This document shows, in pieces, positions 16,816-25,807 of a DNA stretch of 56,865 bases. The translations under genes were made by a program, and so were the position numbers. The stretch's first letter is position 1. Every line of letters begins with the position of its first letter. Source of the DNA: Verrucomicrobiota bacterium. GTDB lineage: Bacteria; Verrucomicrobiota; Verrucomicrobiia; Opitutales; Opitutaceae. The stretch is taken from contig JAEZDN010000069.1 of the NCBI GenBank assembly GCA_023433275.1, positions 1-56,865 on the forward strand. The letters are read 5' to 3'. The notes under the pieces were generated by a model. The model worked only from the letters and a program-made list of their open reading frames with translations. It was not told the origin of the DNA and did no database searches.

Positions 16816-18309
16816 CTACTTTTTCCTTCCTCCTTCCCCTTCCAGGGCTTCCTCAATCGCCTTGCTCGCCGTGCGCAACACCACCAGGCGCGCAAATCGC
16901 TTGTCGTCCGCCGGCACCAAATGCCAGGGCGCATCCGGCCGGTCGGTCAGCGCGAGCATGTCGCCCACGGCAATTTCATACGCGCCGCGCTGCCGGCGGT
17001 TCCGCCAGTCCTCCGCGTTCAGCTTGTGCCGCTTGTGCGGCGTGGCCGCCCGTTCGCGGAATCGCCGCAGCTGCTCCTCATGCGAGACGTGCAGCCAGTA
17101 CTTCAGGACCATCGTGCCATGCTCGGTCAGCCGGCACTCGAAGTCGTTGATCTCGCCATAGGCGCGCCGCCATTCGTCTTCGCCGCAAAACCCCTCCACG
17201 CGCTCCACCAGCACCCGGCCATACCAGGACCGGTCGAAAATCGCCACCCGGCCGTCGCGCGGCAGGTCCCGCCAGAACCGCCAGAGATAATGCGCGTGCT
17301 TTTCCTCCTCCGTGGGCTTGGCCACGGGGATCACGCTGTAGTCCCGCGGATCAATCGCGCTCGTCAGGCGACGGATCGTGCCGCCTTTTCCGGCCGCATC
17401 CCATCCCTCGAACACAAACACGATCGACCTTCCGGCGGCGAGCGCCCGCCGCACCGCCTGGCTCAGCCGGCCGAGCCACTTCTCCTTCATCGTGTCGTAA
17501 TCCTTTTCCGAAATCGCCTGGTCCAGCGACAGGGCTCTCAGCCGGCGCAGCCCGGATACCCGCAGCGGCTCCTGGACCTTGCTCGGCTTGGCTCGCGGCC
17601 GGCGCGCGATCCGCCGCTGCTGCTCGTTGAACCTTGCCAGCAGCAGTCGCCCCACCGCCAGGTCCCGCGATCGCTCATCCTCGGCTTCGATCACCGTCCA
17701 ATGCGCCCCCGGCCGGTCCGTCTTATTGCGAATCAACCGCGCAACCCGGTCCATGCGGTCATAGAGGCGAAGATGCTGCCAGTCTTCGTTGCTCACCCGC
17801 CAAGCCGTCGCCGGATCCGCGCGCAGCGTCCGCAGTCTCCGCCCCAGCGCCTCCTTCGAGAGGTGCAGCCACACTTTCACGATCAGGGTGTCGCCGTCCG
17901 TCAGCAACTTCTCGAAGTCCCGGATACGCTCCGCCTCCTCCGCCACCCGCCGCAGCGATCGCTGATTGCGCGCTTCGCTGCGCAAGGTCTCCGTATACCA
18001 CGACCCCGCATAGAGCCCGATCCGGCCGATTCCCGGCAGGCTGCGCCACAACCGCCATTGGGGCGGATGCGCCCGCTCGTCGTCCGTCGGCGGATGGTAC
18101 GAAAATGTTTCCACCCCGCGTGGGTCGAGCCATTCCGCCAGCGTGTTCAAGAGGCTGCCGCGCCCCACTCCCTCCGGCCCCGCAATGATCAGGAGCACCT
18201 TGAAAGGCGCTTTCTTCAGGTCGATTTGCACCTTCACCAGCTTCGCGCGCAAGGCATCGGCGCGAACCTGGTAAACCCTTTTTGCCATGCGCTGCGTCTG
18301 CTTCGCCAT
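16816..18309 (-). CDS. pap: two-domain PPK2, polyphosphate:AMP phosphotransferase
   Basis: A 497-residue tandem PPK2 protein, the length of class II Pap enzymes that phosphorylate AMP to ADP with polyphosphate. The C-terminal half carries the intact Walker A EGWDAAGKGG, Walker B-like IFDRSWYGRVLVERVEG and lid residues. The N-terminal half has the corresponding GPEGVGRGS with Arg in place of the Walker lysine and YAGSWYTE in place of DRSWYG, so it is probably structural only, as in other Pap proteins. The start is set at MAKQTQRMAKRV; the longer frame adds 33 unlikely residues. It is divergent from ppk1, making a compact polyphosphate module. Confidence 0.9.
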   Translation of the reverse strand: MAKQTQRMAKRVYQVRADALRAKLVKVQIDLKKAPFKVLLIIAGPEGVGRGSLLNTLAEWLDPRGVETFSYHPPTDDERAHPPQWRLWRSLPGIGRIGLYAGSWYTETLRSEARNQRSLRRVAEEAERIRDFEKLLTDGDTLIVKVWLHLSKEALGRRLRTLRADPATAWRVSNEDWQHLRLYDRMDRVARLIRNKTDRPGAHWTVIEAEDERSRDLAVGRLLLARFNEQQRRIARRPRAKPSKVQEPLRVSGLRRLRALSLDQAISEKDYDTMKEKWLGRLSQAVRRALAAGRSIVFVFEGWDAAGKGGTIRRLTSAIDPRDYSVIPVAKPTEEEKHAHYLWRFWRDLPRDGRVAIFDRSWYGRVLVERVEGFCGEDEWRRAYGEINDFECRLTEHGTMVLKYWLHVSHEEQLRRFRERAATPHKRHKLNAEDWRNRRQRGAYEIAVGDMLALTDRPDAPWHLVPADDKRFARLVVLRTASKAIEEALEGEGGRKK

Positions 18310-18616
18310 CCCCCCAACCTGCCCGCCCGAGCCCCATTGTCCAGCCCCCGGCCGCAGCCCCTCCCGCAAGCGCTGCACCCGGTCTTCCCCGCCCGCCGTG
18401 CGATGCATCCTTCGTTTCCCCTCAAGGTTAACCTATCCCGGCCGGTTTGATCTTCCGGGATTTCTCCTCTCGCTCGCCCAATGTTACGACCAGGTTAAAT
18501 CCTCCGGCCGTCCTCCGAAAATCGTTGGACGTGAGCCTCTGCCGCGCTCCCATTTGCCCTCCTCCCATTTACCCGTCCTGTTCCTTGTGCCTGCCTCCCT
18601 TCCCCCTCGTCCCGCC
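18310..18616. other. intergenic region between the divergent polyphosphate genes
   Basis: A 307-base, C- and T-rich spacer that must contain the promoters of both pap and ppk1. I see no convincing Pho box, riboswitch or small gene. The TACGACCAGGTTAAAT stretch near 18484-18499 is the most AT-rich part. Confidence 0.4.
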
Positions 18617-20782
18617 ATGTCTCCCTCCTCCCGCGCGAAGCCCCGCTCCACCAAGATCACCGCCAAGACCGGCAAATCGATCACCCCCAAGGCCGGCGGC
18701 AGCAAGATCGTCTACGCCAACCGCGAACTGAGCTGGCTCGCCTTCAACCGCCGCGTGCTCGGCCAGGCCCTCAACGAGGCCAACCCTCTCCTCGAACGCA
18801 CCAAATTTCTCGCCATCGTCAGCTCCAACCTCGACGAGTTTTTCGAGATCCGCATCGCCGGCCTCCTCCAGCAAAAGGACTCCACCGCGGGCGAGCCCAG
18901 CATCGACGGCCTCTCCCCCCGCGAACAGCTCAAGCGCGCCCTCACCGAGATCCGCCGCCTCGTCGACGAACAATACGCCTGCTGGCACAACCTCCTCGTC
19001 CCTGCCCTCGCCCGGGAAAAGATCACCTTCAAGACCGCCTCCCAGCTCACCCCGGACGAGCGCGCCTGGGTCCAGGCCTATTTCGAAAAACAGGTTCATC
19101 CCGTCCTCACCCCGCTCGCCATCGACCAGTCCCACCCGTTCCCGCAGATCGCCAACAAGACCCTCAACGTCATCGCGACCGTTGACAATCCCGACACCCC
19201 CGAGAACGAGCTCCTCACCGCCATCCTTCCCGTCCCCAGCATCCTGCCGCGGCTCGTCCAGATCACTCCCGGCAAACGCGGACCGCAGACCTTCGTTTTC
19301 CTCAGCGAGATCATCAAGCTGTGCGCCGGCTCCCTCTTTCCCGGCTACCGCATGGTCAGCGCCCACGCCTTCCGCGTCACCCGCAACAGCGACCTCTACA
19401 TCGATGACGAGGAAGCCGAGAACCTCCTGAAGAAGATCGAGGAGGAGCTGCGCAACCTCCGCCGCGGCGCCGCCGTCCGCCTCGAAATCGAGGACGACGC
19501 CCCGCCCGCCGTCTTCCAACTCCTCTGCGATCACCTCGAACTCGACGAGAAGCGCGTCTTCAAGCTCGGCGGGCCCCTGAACCTGGTCCGCATGATGAGC
19601 CTCTCCGACCTCGTCGACCGCCCGGACCTCAAATTCCCTCCCTTCGCCCCGGCGGAACTCCCCACCCTGAAAACCGCCCCCAGCATCTTCAGCCTGATCC
19701 ACGAGGGCGACATCCTGCTCCACCATCCCTACGACTCCTTCAACCCCGTCGTCGAGTTCGTCCAACAGGCCGCCCGCGACCCGAGCGTGCTCGCCATCAA
19801 GCAGACCCTCTACCGCACCAGCGGCGACTCGCCCATCATCGGCGCCCTCATCGAGGCGTCCCGCAACGCCAAGCAGGTGACCGCCCTCGTCGAGCTCAAG
19901 GCCCGTTTCGACGAGGCAAACAACATCAAGTGGGCCCGCGAACTGGAGGAAGCCGGCGTCCACGTCGTCTTCGGCCTCGTCGGGCACAAGACCCACTGCA
20001 AGTGCAGCATGGTCGTCCGCCAGGAACCCGACGGCATCCGCCGCTACGTCCACCTGGGCACGGGCAACTACAACCCCAAGACCGCCCGCCTCTACACCGA
20101 CCTCAGCCTCCTCACCTGCAACCCCGAGATCGCCGCCGAGGTGGCCCAGCTGTTCAACTCCCTCACCGGCTTCGGCCGCTCGCCCGAGTTCAAGCACCTC
20201 ATCGTCGCGCCCTTCAACCTGCATTCCCGCATTCAGGAATTGATCGCCAACGAGGCCGCCAACGCCGCCGCCGGCAAACCCGCCCGCATCATCGCCAAGA
20301 TGAACAAGCTCGTCGACAAGGTGACGATCGACAACCTCTACGCCGCCTCGCAGGCCGGCGTGAAGATCGACCTCATCGTGCGCGCCACCTGCTGCCTCGT
20401 CCCCGGCGTGAAGGGCCTCAGCGAAAACATCCGCGTCCGCAACATCGTCGGCCGCTTCCTCGAGCACGCCCGCATCTACTATTTCGAAAACGACACCGCC
20501 CCGCTCCTCTATGCCGGCAGCTCCGACTGGATGACGCGCAACTTCTTCCGCCGCGTCGAGGCCCTCTTCCCGATCACCGTCCCCGCCCTCCGCGACCGCA
20601 TCCTCAACGAGATTCTGCCCAGCGAATTCAAGGACAATGTCGACGCTCACCATCTCCAACCCGACGGCACCTACGCCGCCCCCACTCGCAAGGAAGGAGA
20701 GGAGCCGTTTTCCGCCCAGCGGAATTGCATGGCCCTCGCCGAGCAGCGCGCCAGCACCCCGCTCCAACTCGTAGCCACGTAG
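18617..20782 (+). CDS. ppk1: polyphosphate kinase 1
   Basis: A 721-residue enzyme that polymerises the terminal phosphate of ATP into polyphosphate. The N-terminal domain (NRELSWLAFNRRVL), head domain and two phospholipase D-like catalytic domains are present, with GLVGHKTHCKCSM (counterpart of the autophosphorylated His), YVHLGTGNYNPKTARLYTD and a second catalytic His in LEHARIYYFEN, then SSDWMTRNFFRRVE. The ATG at 18617 precedes a basic Ser/Lys-rich N-terminus; the longer upstream frame is untypical. It is divergently paired with pap, so polyphosphate made here can regenerate ADP. Confidence 0.96.
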   Translation: MSPSSRAKPRSTKITAKTGKSITPKAGGSKIVYANRELSWLAFNRRVLGQALNEANPLLERTKFLAIVSSNLDEFFEIRIAGLLQQKDSTAGEPSIDGLSPREQLKRALTEIRRLVDEQYACWHNLLVPALAREKITFKTASQLTPDERAWVQAYFEKQVHPVLTPLAIDQSHPFPQIANKTLNVIATVDNPDTPENELLTAILPVPSILPRLVQITPGKRGPQTFVFLSEIIKLCAGSLFPGYRMVSAHAFRVTRNSDLYIDDEEAENLLKKIEEELRNLRRGAAVRLEIEDDAPPAVFQLLCDHLELDEKRVFKLGGPLNLVRMMSLSDLVDRPDLKFPPFAPAELPTLKTAPSIFSLIHEGDILLHHPYDSFNPVVEFVQQAARDPSVLAIKQTLYRTSGDSPIIGALIEASRNAKQVTALVELKARFDEANNIKWARELEEAGVHVVFGLVGHKTHCKCSMVVRQEPDGIRRYVHLGTGNYNPKTARLYTDLSLLTCNPEIAAEVAQLFNSLTGFGRSPEFKHLIVAPFNLHSRIQELIANEAANAAAGKPARIIAKMNKLVDKVTIDNLYAASQAGVKIDLIVRATCCLVPGVKGLSENIRVRNIVGRFLEHARIYYFENDTAPLLYAGSSDWMTRNFFRRVEALFPITVPALRDRILNEILPSEFKDNVDAHHLQPDGTYAAPTRKEGEEPFSAQRNCMALAEQRASTPLQLVAT

Positions 20783-20798
20783 CGTGTCCGGGCCTTGG

Positions 20799-20824
20799 GT
20801 AGGGGCGCAGACTTGCTGCGCCCT
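20799..20824. repeat. 26-nt palindrome, family a
   Basis: Identical over 26 bases to 750-775: GGGCGCAG, five-base loop, CTGCGCCC. It lies 17 bases past the ppk1 stop and could fold in its 3' transcript. The rest of 20825-20978 shows no gene. Confidence 0.85.
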
Positions 20825-20978
20825 GGGGCACGCAGGGATGAATACACCGGACGCGAGGACGCCTGCTGCGTTCGTCGTGGCCACTTTACCCGCGGCCCAA
20901 AATGCCACGGCGACTCCGCTGCGGTTTGCACAGCGAACCGCCCGCCGGTGTTATCCTAGCGTCGGCAAACCCGCTCCC

Positions 20979-21158
20979 TCAGCACTCGGTCACGTCCACC
21001 CCTTCGATCCCGTCCTCCGCCACCCGCACCGCCACCGTCATCGGTCGGCAACAGACTTCACAATCCACGACGAACTCCGCGCTGCCTTCGGTCTCGTCGA
21101 ACGCGAGCGAGAAAGTCTCCCCACAATGCGGACACTCGATGGCCAGCGCGTCGTTCAT
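20979..21158 (-). CDS. CPXCG motif-containing cysteine-rich protein
   Basis: A 59-residue protein with IECPHCGE near the N-terminus and DCEVCCRPM in the middle, the paired cysteine knuckles of the CPXCG family, which likely bind one zinc ion. The C-terminal half is acidic. The ATG at 21158 is the only sensible start, and the TGA follows a terminal Cys. Small proteins of this family are common in Proteobacteria and other phyla; their role is not established. It stands alone, convergent with ppk1. Confidence 0.88.
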   Translation of the reverse strand: MNDALAIECPHCGETFSLAFDETEGSAEFVVDCEVCCRPMTVAVRVAEDGIEGVDVTEC

Positions 21159-21223
21159 GCCGCCATCGTGTGTCCGCGGACAAAAATCGCAACCACGACC
21201 CCAGCTCTCCCGTCCCGTATTCA

Positions 21224-21248
21224 GGTAGGGTGGGTCCTCCGGACGAGC
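21224..21248 (+). repeat. 25-nt repeat, family e
   Basis: GGTAGGGTGGGTCCTCC followed by GGACGAGC, with a short GTCC-TCCG-GGAC hairpin. A copy with 21 of 25 bases identical is at 54342-54366. It is intergenic. Confidence 0.6.
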
Positions 21249-21396
21249 GGCAGCCGGCCGAGCCGGCCAAGGCTACGCTCCATCAGAGAATGTCATCTCC
21301 GGAACGCGCGCCATCCGCGCCCGAGTGCCTCCTCCCCGCCCCGTCCCCAAATACTTCTGTGTATTCCGTGTATTCTGTGGTTTACTGCGTCACCCT

Positions 21397-22047
21397 ATGA
21401 GTGCCGACCCCCACTCCGATTTCGATCACGCCGTGCTGGACAAGATCGAGCTTAGCCCGATCGGCGCCCTGCCCACCACCCCCGCCTATCAGGATGCACT
21501 GAAACGCCTCTACGCCGCGCAACAGGTCTATCCCAGCGCCGACCACAAGGGCGGACACGTCACCGCGCGCTCCCTCGCCTCGCTGCCATTCTTTCACGCC
21601 AACAATCTCGAGGCTTTCATCGCGGGCGAGATTGCCGACGACGCCATCGAACCCAACAAAAGCATTTACGACCGCTACGTCGCCTCCCTGCCTCCCGCCG
21701 ATCGCCCCCGCGCCGAGGAATTTCGCCTCATGGTGATCGGCAAGGCCGTCCATCACCGGACCAAGGCCGGACACGCCGCCATCCACGATCCGCTGCACAC
21801 GCTCTTCCTCGTGCCCGGCGCCGGTCCGCACCCCGGACTGCCCGGCAATTACCTTCATGGCTCGGTCTTTCACGTCGGCGACGAAGCCACCGGACATTGG
21901 GTCGTCCACCTCCACGACCGCGAGGACGGCGCCACCGCTTTTCAGACCCCAAAGCTGGCCGATGCCCTCGCCAAGCTGCAGGAAGTCCTCGCCAGCGCGC
22001 CCTTCCACCTCAGCGAGCTCGATGCCCTCGGCTTCAAGGCCACCTGA
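21397..22047 (+). CDS. conserved hypothetical protein
   Basis: A 216-residue soluble protein that I do not recognise. It is rich in His and acidic residues, with motifs such as KAVHHRTKAGHAAIHDPLHT and HWVVHLHDREDG. There is no signal peptide. The start at 21397 (MSADPHSD) follows a repeat-like intergenic phrase (GTGTATTCCGTGTATTCTGTGG) that the longer frame would translate. Codon bias is that of a normal resident gene. It is followed by a repeat array. Confidence 0.7.
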   Translation: MSADPHSDFDHAVLDKIELSPIGALPTTPAYQDALKRLYAAQQVYPSADHKGGHVTARSLASLPFFHANNLEAFIAGEIADDAIEPNKSIYDRYVASLPPADRPRAEEFRLMVIGKAVHHRTKAGHAAIHDPLHTLFLVPGAGPHPGLPGNYLHGSVFHVGDEATGHWVVHLHDREDGATAFQTPKLADALAKLQEVLASAPFHLSELDALGFKAT

Positions 22048-22074
22048 TACTGAGCCTGTGAACCGCCCCCCTGT

Positions 22075-22194
22075 TTAGAAAATCTCGCCGGCAATCAGGC
22101 CAGACGCTACGGGCACCACCGTCTTTTCCGCCAGCGCAGGTTTCTTCCGACGCAACCACTCCGCCACCGCTGCGCCATAAACCTCCCCCCACCG
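22075..22194 (-). pseudogene. remnant of a transporter C-terminus, probably OPT family
   Basis: An open minus-strand stretch reads AEWLRRKKPALAEKTVVPVA then SGLIAGE before stopping. This resembles the conserved C-terminal end of OPT-family oligopeptide transporters, where SGLIAGESL is typical. The reading frame hits a stop inside repeat sequence on the upstream side, and the last residues and TAA come from repeat sequence on the other side. It is therefore a fragment of about 33 codons trapped inside a repeat unit. The identification rests on a short motif and needs a search. Confidence 0.5.
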
Positions 22195-23130
22195 TCATCC
22201 TGAACGCAGAGAAGGATCCAAGGCGTCGGCGCACGTCCGTCCTTTCGCTTGGATCCTTCGCTCCGCTCAGGATGACGGTGGCAGGGATATTTTGAACGTT
22301 CCAAGGATCATCCCGCTCGCTCGCCTCCAAAGTTCATCTGCGCATACCACGCAACCGCCTAGCGGTTACTTCTGCGCACGGCTGCTGATGAACTGACCGA
22401 GTTTTGAGTCTGGGGGCGGCCCCATATTGGAAATCCCTTAAACTTCCCCACCGTCATCCTGAACGCAGTGAAGGATCCAAGGCGTCGGCGCCCTTCCATC
22501 CTTTCCCTTGGATCCTTCGCTCCGCTCAGGACGACGGCGGCGGGTATATTTTGTACTCTCCAAGGATCATCCCGCTCGCTCGCCTCCAAAGTTCATCTGC
22601 GCATACCAGCAACCGCTCAGCGGTCGGTTCTGCACACGGCTGCTGATGAACGGACCAAGCTTTGAGCCTGTGAGCCGCCTCCCTATTAGAAATACCTCAA
22701 ACTTCCCCCACCGTCATCCTGAACGAAGTGAAGGATCCAAGGCGTCGGCGCACTTCCATCCTTCCCCTTGGATCCTTCGCTCCGCTCAGGATGACGGCGG
22801 CGGGTATATTTGTACGCTTCAAGGATCATCCCGCTCGCTCGCCTCCAAAGTTCATCTGCGCATACCACGCAACCGCCCAGCGGTCGGTTCTGCACACGGC
22901 TGCTGATGAACGGACCAAGCCTTGAGCCTGTGAGCCGCCTCCCTATTAGAAATACCTCAAACCTCCCCCACCGTCATCCTGAACGAAGTGAAGGATCCAA
23001 GGCGTCGGCGCACGTCCATCCTTTCCCTTGGATCCTTCGCTCCGCTCAGGATGACCATGGCGGGTGTATTTTGTACGCTCCAGCGTTCATCTCCGCATAC
23101 TCTGCAACCGCCAGCGGTTGCTTCTGCCTT
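22194..23130. repeat. tandem array A: four ~260-bp units, each with an 83-bp hairpin
   Basis: Four units repeat at 22191, 22450, 22710 and 22970 (spacing 259-260). Each begins with an 83-bp hairpin (22194-22276, 22453-22535, 22713-22795, 22973-23055) with GTCATCCTGAACG and CGCTCAGGATGAC ends and GGATCC near the centre on both sides. After it comes a second hairpin with GTTCATC and GATGAAC ends and a link reading CTATTAGAAATACCTCAAAC. An imperfect extra link copy occurs at 22051-22085. The last unit decays after about 23130. No gene lies within it. A homologous array in inverted orientation is at 28603-29209. Confidence 0.9.
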
Positions 23131-23206
23131 CCTCGATGACGCTGGCGGAGGGGTGCCCGACTTTCATCTGCAGCTCCGCTCGCGGGTCCCAAACCCCCAA
23201 CCCCGC

Positions 23207-23665
23207 TTAATCAGTCCCCAGCGGATCCAGGTGCTCGAGGATGATCTTCTGGATCTGGTCCAGAAACGTGTAAGCCGCAAACGGCACGCGGATCTCCGCC
23301 GGGATCAGCGCCACCGGCGCCTCCTCGTCCTCGAGGATTTCCGGCGACACGGACTGCAGCCACCGCGACAGGATCCGCAGCCGGAGCGCGGCGCACCCGC
23401 GCAGCAGTGAATCGCAATTGTTCGAATCAATCGAAATGGCCCCGTCCGCGAAGAATTCCGAATCGAACAGCGCCAGCAACGCGCGCACATCGCTGTTTTG
23501 CCCCGCCATCAGATCCTGCGTCCAGGTGTCACTGAACTCGGCATCCGCGTCGGGCAAATCCGTCGGGATCGCCAATGTCGTGCGCAGGTCGTCCGCGGCG
23601 AGCTTGATCACGTCCAACAACGGCGCCACGGCGCTGATGTTCAGCCTGATCTCGACCTGTTTCAT
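23207..23665 (-). CDS. ClpS-linked protein, DUF2017-like
   Basis: A 152-residue acidic, helical protein with no signal peptide. It follows clpS, a position held in Actinobacteria by DUF2017 proteins, and its helical pattern with late LDQIQKIILEHLDPLG is compatible with that family, but I cannot confirm it without a search. The ATG at 23665 (MKQVEIRLN) is preferred; a GTG at 23725 would add 20 residues encoded largely by a palindromic repeat. It may belong to the N-end-rule/Clp pathway by association. Confidence 0.65.
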   Translation of the reverse strand: MKQVEIRLNISAVAPLLDVIKLAADDLRTTLAIPTDLPDADAEFSDTWTQDLMAGQNSDVRALLALFDSEFFADGAISIDSNNCDSLLRGCAALRLRILSRWLQSVSPEILEDEEAPVALIPAEIRVPFAAYTFLDQIQKIILEHLDPLGTD

Positions 23666-23680
23666 GCCCAGCCTCCCGCC

Positions 23681-23711
23681 CGCGCTGGAGCCGGGGCGCC
23701 CCCGCCCCGGT
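23681..23711 (+). repeat. 31-nt palindromic repeat, family c
   Basis: CGCGCTGGAG followed by the hairpin CCGGGGCG-CCCC-CGCCCCGG. It is identical over 31 bases to 49097-49127, where it is translated within an aminopeptidase gene. Here it lies between clpS and the following gene, or inside that gene if the GTG start is used. Confidence 0.88.
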
Positions 23712-23738
23712 TCGCTGTCGGCCACGACATAAGACCCT

Positions 23739-24044
23739 TCATGCTCCGTCGGCCGGCTGGATGATCGCCGTCAAATGCCACTGGTGCAGCGTGAACAGGT
23801 GCGCCTCCGCCTGCTCACGGGTGCCGGTCCACACGACCGAGCGACCCTGCTCGTGAACTTCCAGCATGTGATGACGGGCGGCCGGTTCATCAAAGCCGAA
23901 CACCCGCCGGAGCACCATCACCACATAGGACATGCGGTTGACCGGATCATTCAGGACCACGATCCGCCAGGGTTCCGCAATCTGCGGCTGGGTCGCCGGG
24001 ACGGGCGCGACTTTCTGGCGGGTCTTGGTCTGGGCGAGAATCAT
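23739..24044 (-). CDS. clpS: ATP-dependent Clp protease adaptor ClpS
   Basis: A 101-residue adaptor that delivers N-degron substrates to ClpA/ClpAP. The core LNDPVNRMSYVVMVLRRVFG, AARHHMLEVHEQGRSVVW and EAHLFTLHQWHLTA match the family, including the Asn-Asp-Pro region that binds the N-terminal residue. The start at 24044 overlaps the proS stop (ATGA), implying coupled translation with prolyl-tRNA synthetase. No clpA is nearby. Confidence 0.93.
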   Translation of the reverse strand: MILAQTKTRQKVAPVPATQPQIAEPWRIVVLNDPVNRMSYVVMVLRRVFGFDEPAARHHMLEVHEQGRSVVWTGTREQAEAHLFTLHQWHLTAIIQPADGA

Positions 24045-25807
24045 GCTTTGCTGGCAGCTTCGCGGACAGCCTGGGCGACGGTGGGTTCCGCCTCGGCGAT
24101 CGCGATCTTGCGCACTTCCTTCGCGGTGCGCCACTTCATTTCAAAAATCCCCTCCTTCAGGCCCTTGCCACCCACGGTCAGGCGCAGCGGCAGGCCGATC
24201 AGGTCGGCGTCCTTGAATTTGACGCCCGGGCGCTCGGCCCGGTCATCGATGAGCACGTCGGCGCCCGCCGTCTCGGCGGCGGTGGCGAGCTTCCGGCAAA
24301 GTTCGGCGGCCGCCGCGTCCTGCGGGTCGAGGTTGACCACCAGCACCTGCCACGGAGCCACATGCCAGGGCCAAATGATGCCGTCCGCATCGTTGCTCTG
24401 CTCGATCACCGCCTGCAACGTGCGGCTGATGCCGATGCCATAGCAACCCATCACCATCGGATGGCTCTGCTTCTGGTCGTCGGTATAAACCGCCCCGAAC
24501 TTCTCGGAATACTTCGTGCCCAGCTTGAATATGTGCCCCACCTCGATGGCGCGCGCGATTTTCAACGGCTGGCCTGATTTCGGACACGGTTCGCCCGCAC
24601 GCACCGTGCGGAAATCGCCAAAGCGCGTGATCTCCAGGTCGCGGACCACATTCACGTTCCGCAGGTGAAAGCCATCCTTGTTGGCGCCGGTCGTGCCGTT
24701 GCCCACCAGGCGGATCGCATGGTCGGCAAAAATACCCGCCAACGCGCCGGGGTTCTTGATTGTGCCTCGCACCGTGCCGAGGCTGCCGGGCTTCGCCCCC
24801 ATCACCGGTTCAATTTCCTCGGGCGTCGCCGGACGCCACAGCTGAAACCCGAGCGCACCGAGCTTCGCCTCCTCCAGGTCGTCGCACCCGCGGAGCACGA
24901 CCAGGAACGGCTTGCCATCCCCCATGTACACGAGGGTCTTGAATTGTTTGTCGGCGGCGACGTTATACGGCGCAGCGGCGAGCGCGGCGATCGTGACGAT
25001 CCCCGGCGTGGCGAATTCCTCGAGCGCGCCCGCCGGCGAGGCATCGGCGAGGTCCGCCGGCACCAGGCCGCTCGTGGCCTTCTCCCGGTTCGCACTGTAG
25101 CCACTCTCATCGCAATAAACGATGTCATCGTCACCCACGGGAGCGGGCACCATGAATTCATGCGAGAAGCTCCCGCCCATCACACCCGTGTCCGCCTCGA
25201 CCGGGATCGCCTTCAGCCCGCACCGGGCGAAGAACGCCGTGTAGGCGCGCTTCATCTTGTGATAACTCTCGCTGGCGCCCGCGTCCGTGGCGTCGAAACT
25301 GTAGCCGTCCTTCATCACGAACTCGCGGGCGCGCATCAGGCCGTAGCGCGGACGGATTTCATTCCGGAACTTGGTGCCGATCTGGTAGAAATTCTTCGGC
25401 AGGTCCCGGTAGCTCGTGATCTCCGTCTTCACCAACGGCGTGATGACCTCCTCGTGCGTCGGCCCCAGGACGAATTCCGGTTCCTTCGACCGGCCCTTGC
25501 CGGCGCCGGCGTGATCCACGCGGTACATGATCTCGCGCGCGGCATTCCACCGCGGTCCATCGACCCAGTTTTCCACCGGGTGGATGAAAGGCATCGACAA
25601 CTCGATCCCTCCCTCGCGCTCCATTTCCTCCCGGCAAAGCTGGCTGATCTTCTGCATCACCCGCAGGCCCGCGGGCATGAACGTGTAGAGTCCGCCGCCG
25701 AGCTTCCGGACGAGGCCCGCGCGCAGCAGGAGTTTATGCGAGGCAATTTCCGCGTCGGCGGGGCTTTCCTTCAGCGTGGGAATGTAAGTCTGCGACCAGT
25801 ACTTCAT
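24041..25807 (-). CDS. proS: prolyl-tRNA synthetase, bacterial type
   Basis: A 588-residue class II aminoacyl-tRNA synthetase that charges tRNA-Pro. Motif 2 (KFRNEIRPRYGLMRAREFVMKD) and motif 3 (MGCYGIGISRTLQAVIEQ) flank an inserted editing domain (about 220-400), the hallmark of the bacterial form, and an anticodon-binding domain ends the protein. The ATG at 25807 (MKYWSQTYIP) matches family N-termini; the longer frame adds 52 unlikely residues. It is the first gene of proS-clpS-DUF2017-like. Confidence 0.97.
   Translation of the reverse strand: MKYWSQTYIPTLKESPADAEIASHKLLLRAGLVRKLGGGLYTFMPAGLRVMQKISQLCREEMEREGGIELSMPFIHPVENWVDGPRWNAAREIMYRVDHAGAGKGRSKEPEFVLGPTHEEVITPLVKTEITSYRDLPKNFYQIGTKFRNEIRPRYGLMRAREFVMKDGYSFDATDAGASESYHKMKRAYTAFFARCGLKAIPVEADTGVMGGSFSHEFMVPAPVGDDDIVYCDESGYSANREKATSGLVPADLADASPAGALEEFATPGIVTIAALAAAPYNVAADKQFKTLVYMGDGKPFLVVLRGCDDLEEAKLGALGFQLWRPATPEEIEPVMGAKPGSLGTVRGTIKNPGALAGIFADHAIRLVGNGTTGANKDGFHLRNVNVVRDLEITRFGDFRTVRAGEPCPKSGQPLKIARAIEVGHIFKLGTKYSEKFGAVYTDDQKQSHPMVMGCYGIGISRTLQAVIEQSNDADGIIWPWHVAPWQVLVVNLDPQDAAAAELCRKLATAAETAGADVLIDDRAERPGVKFKDADLIGLPLRLTVGGKGLKEGIFEMKWRTAKEVRKIAIAEAEPTVAQAVREAASKA

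Noticed and set aside
18310..18616. Pho box between pap and ppk1
   Set aside because: No pair of CTGTCAT-like direct repeats is visible, so phosphate control cannot be claimed.
22194..23130. Possible CRISPR array
   Set aside because: Units are about 260 bp with no short unique spacers, no 24-48-nt repeats and no cas genes. It is a tandem hairpin array.
22404..23139. Several short frames reading HPERSEGS-type peptides
   Set aside because: They are translations of the 83-bp hairpin repeat and occur in both directions; there is no sign of coding.
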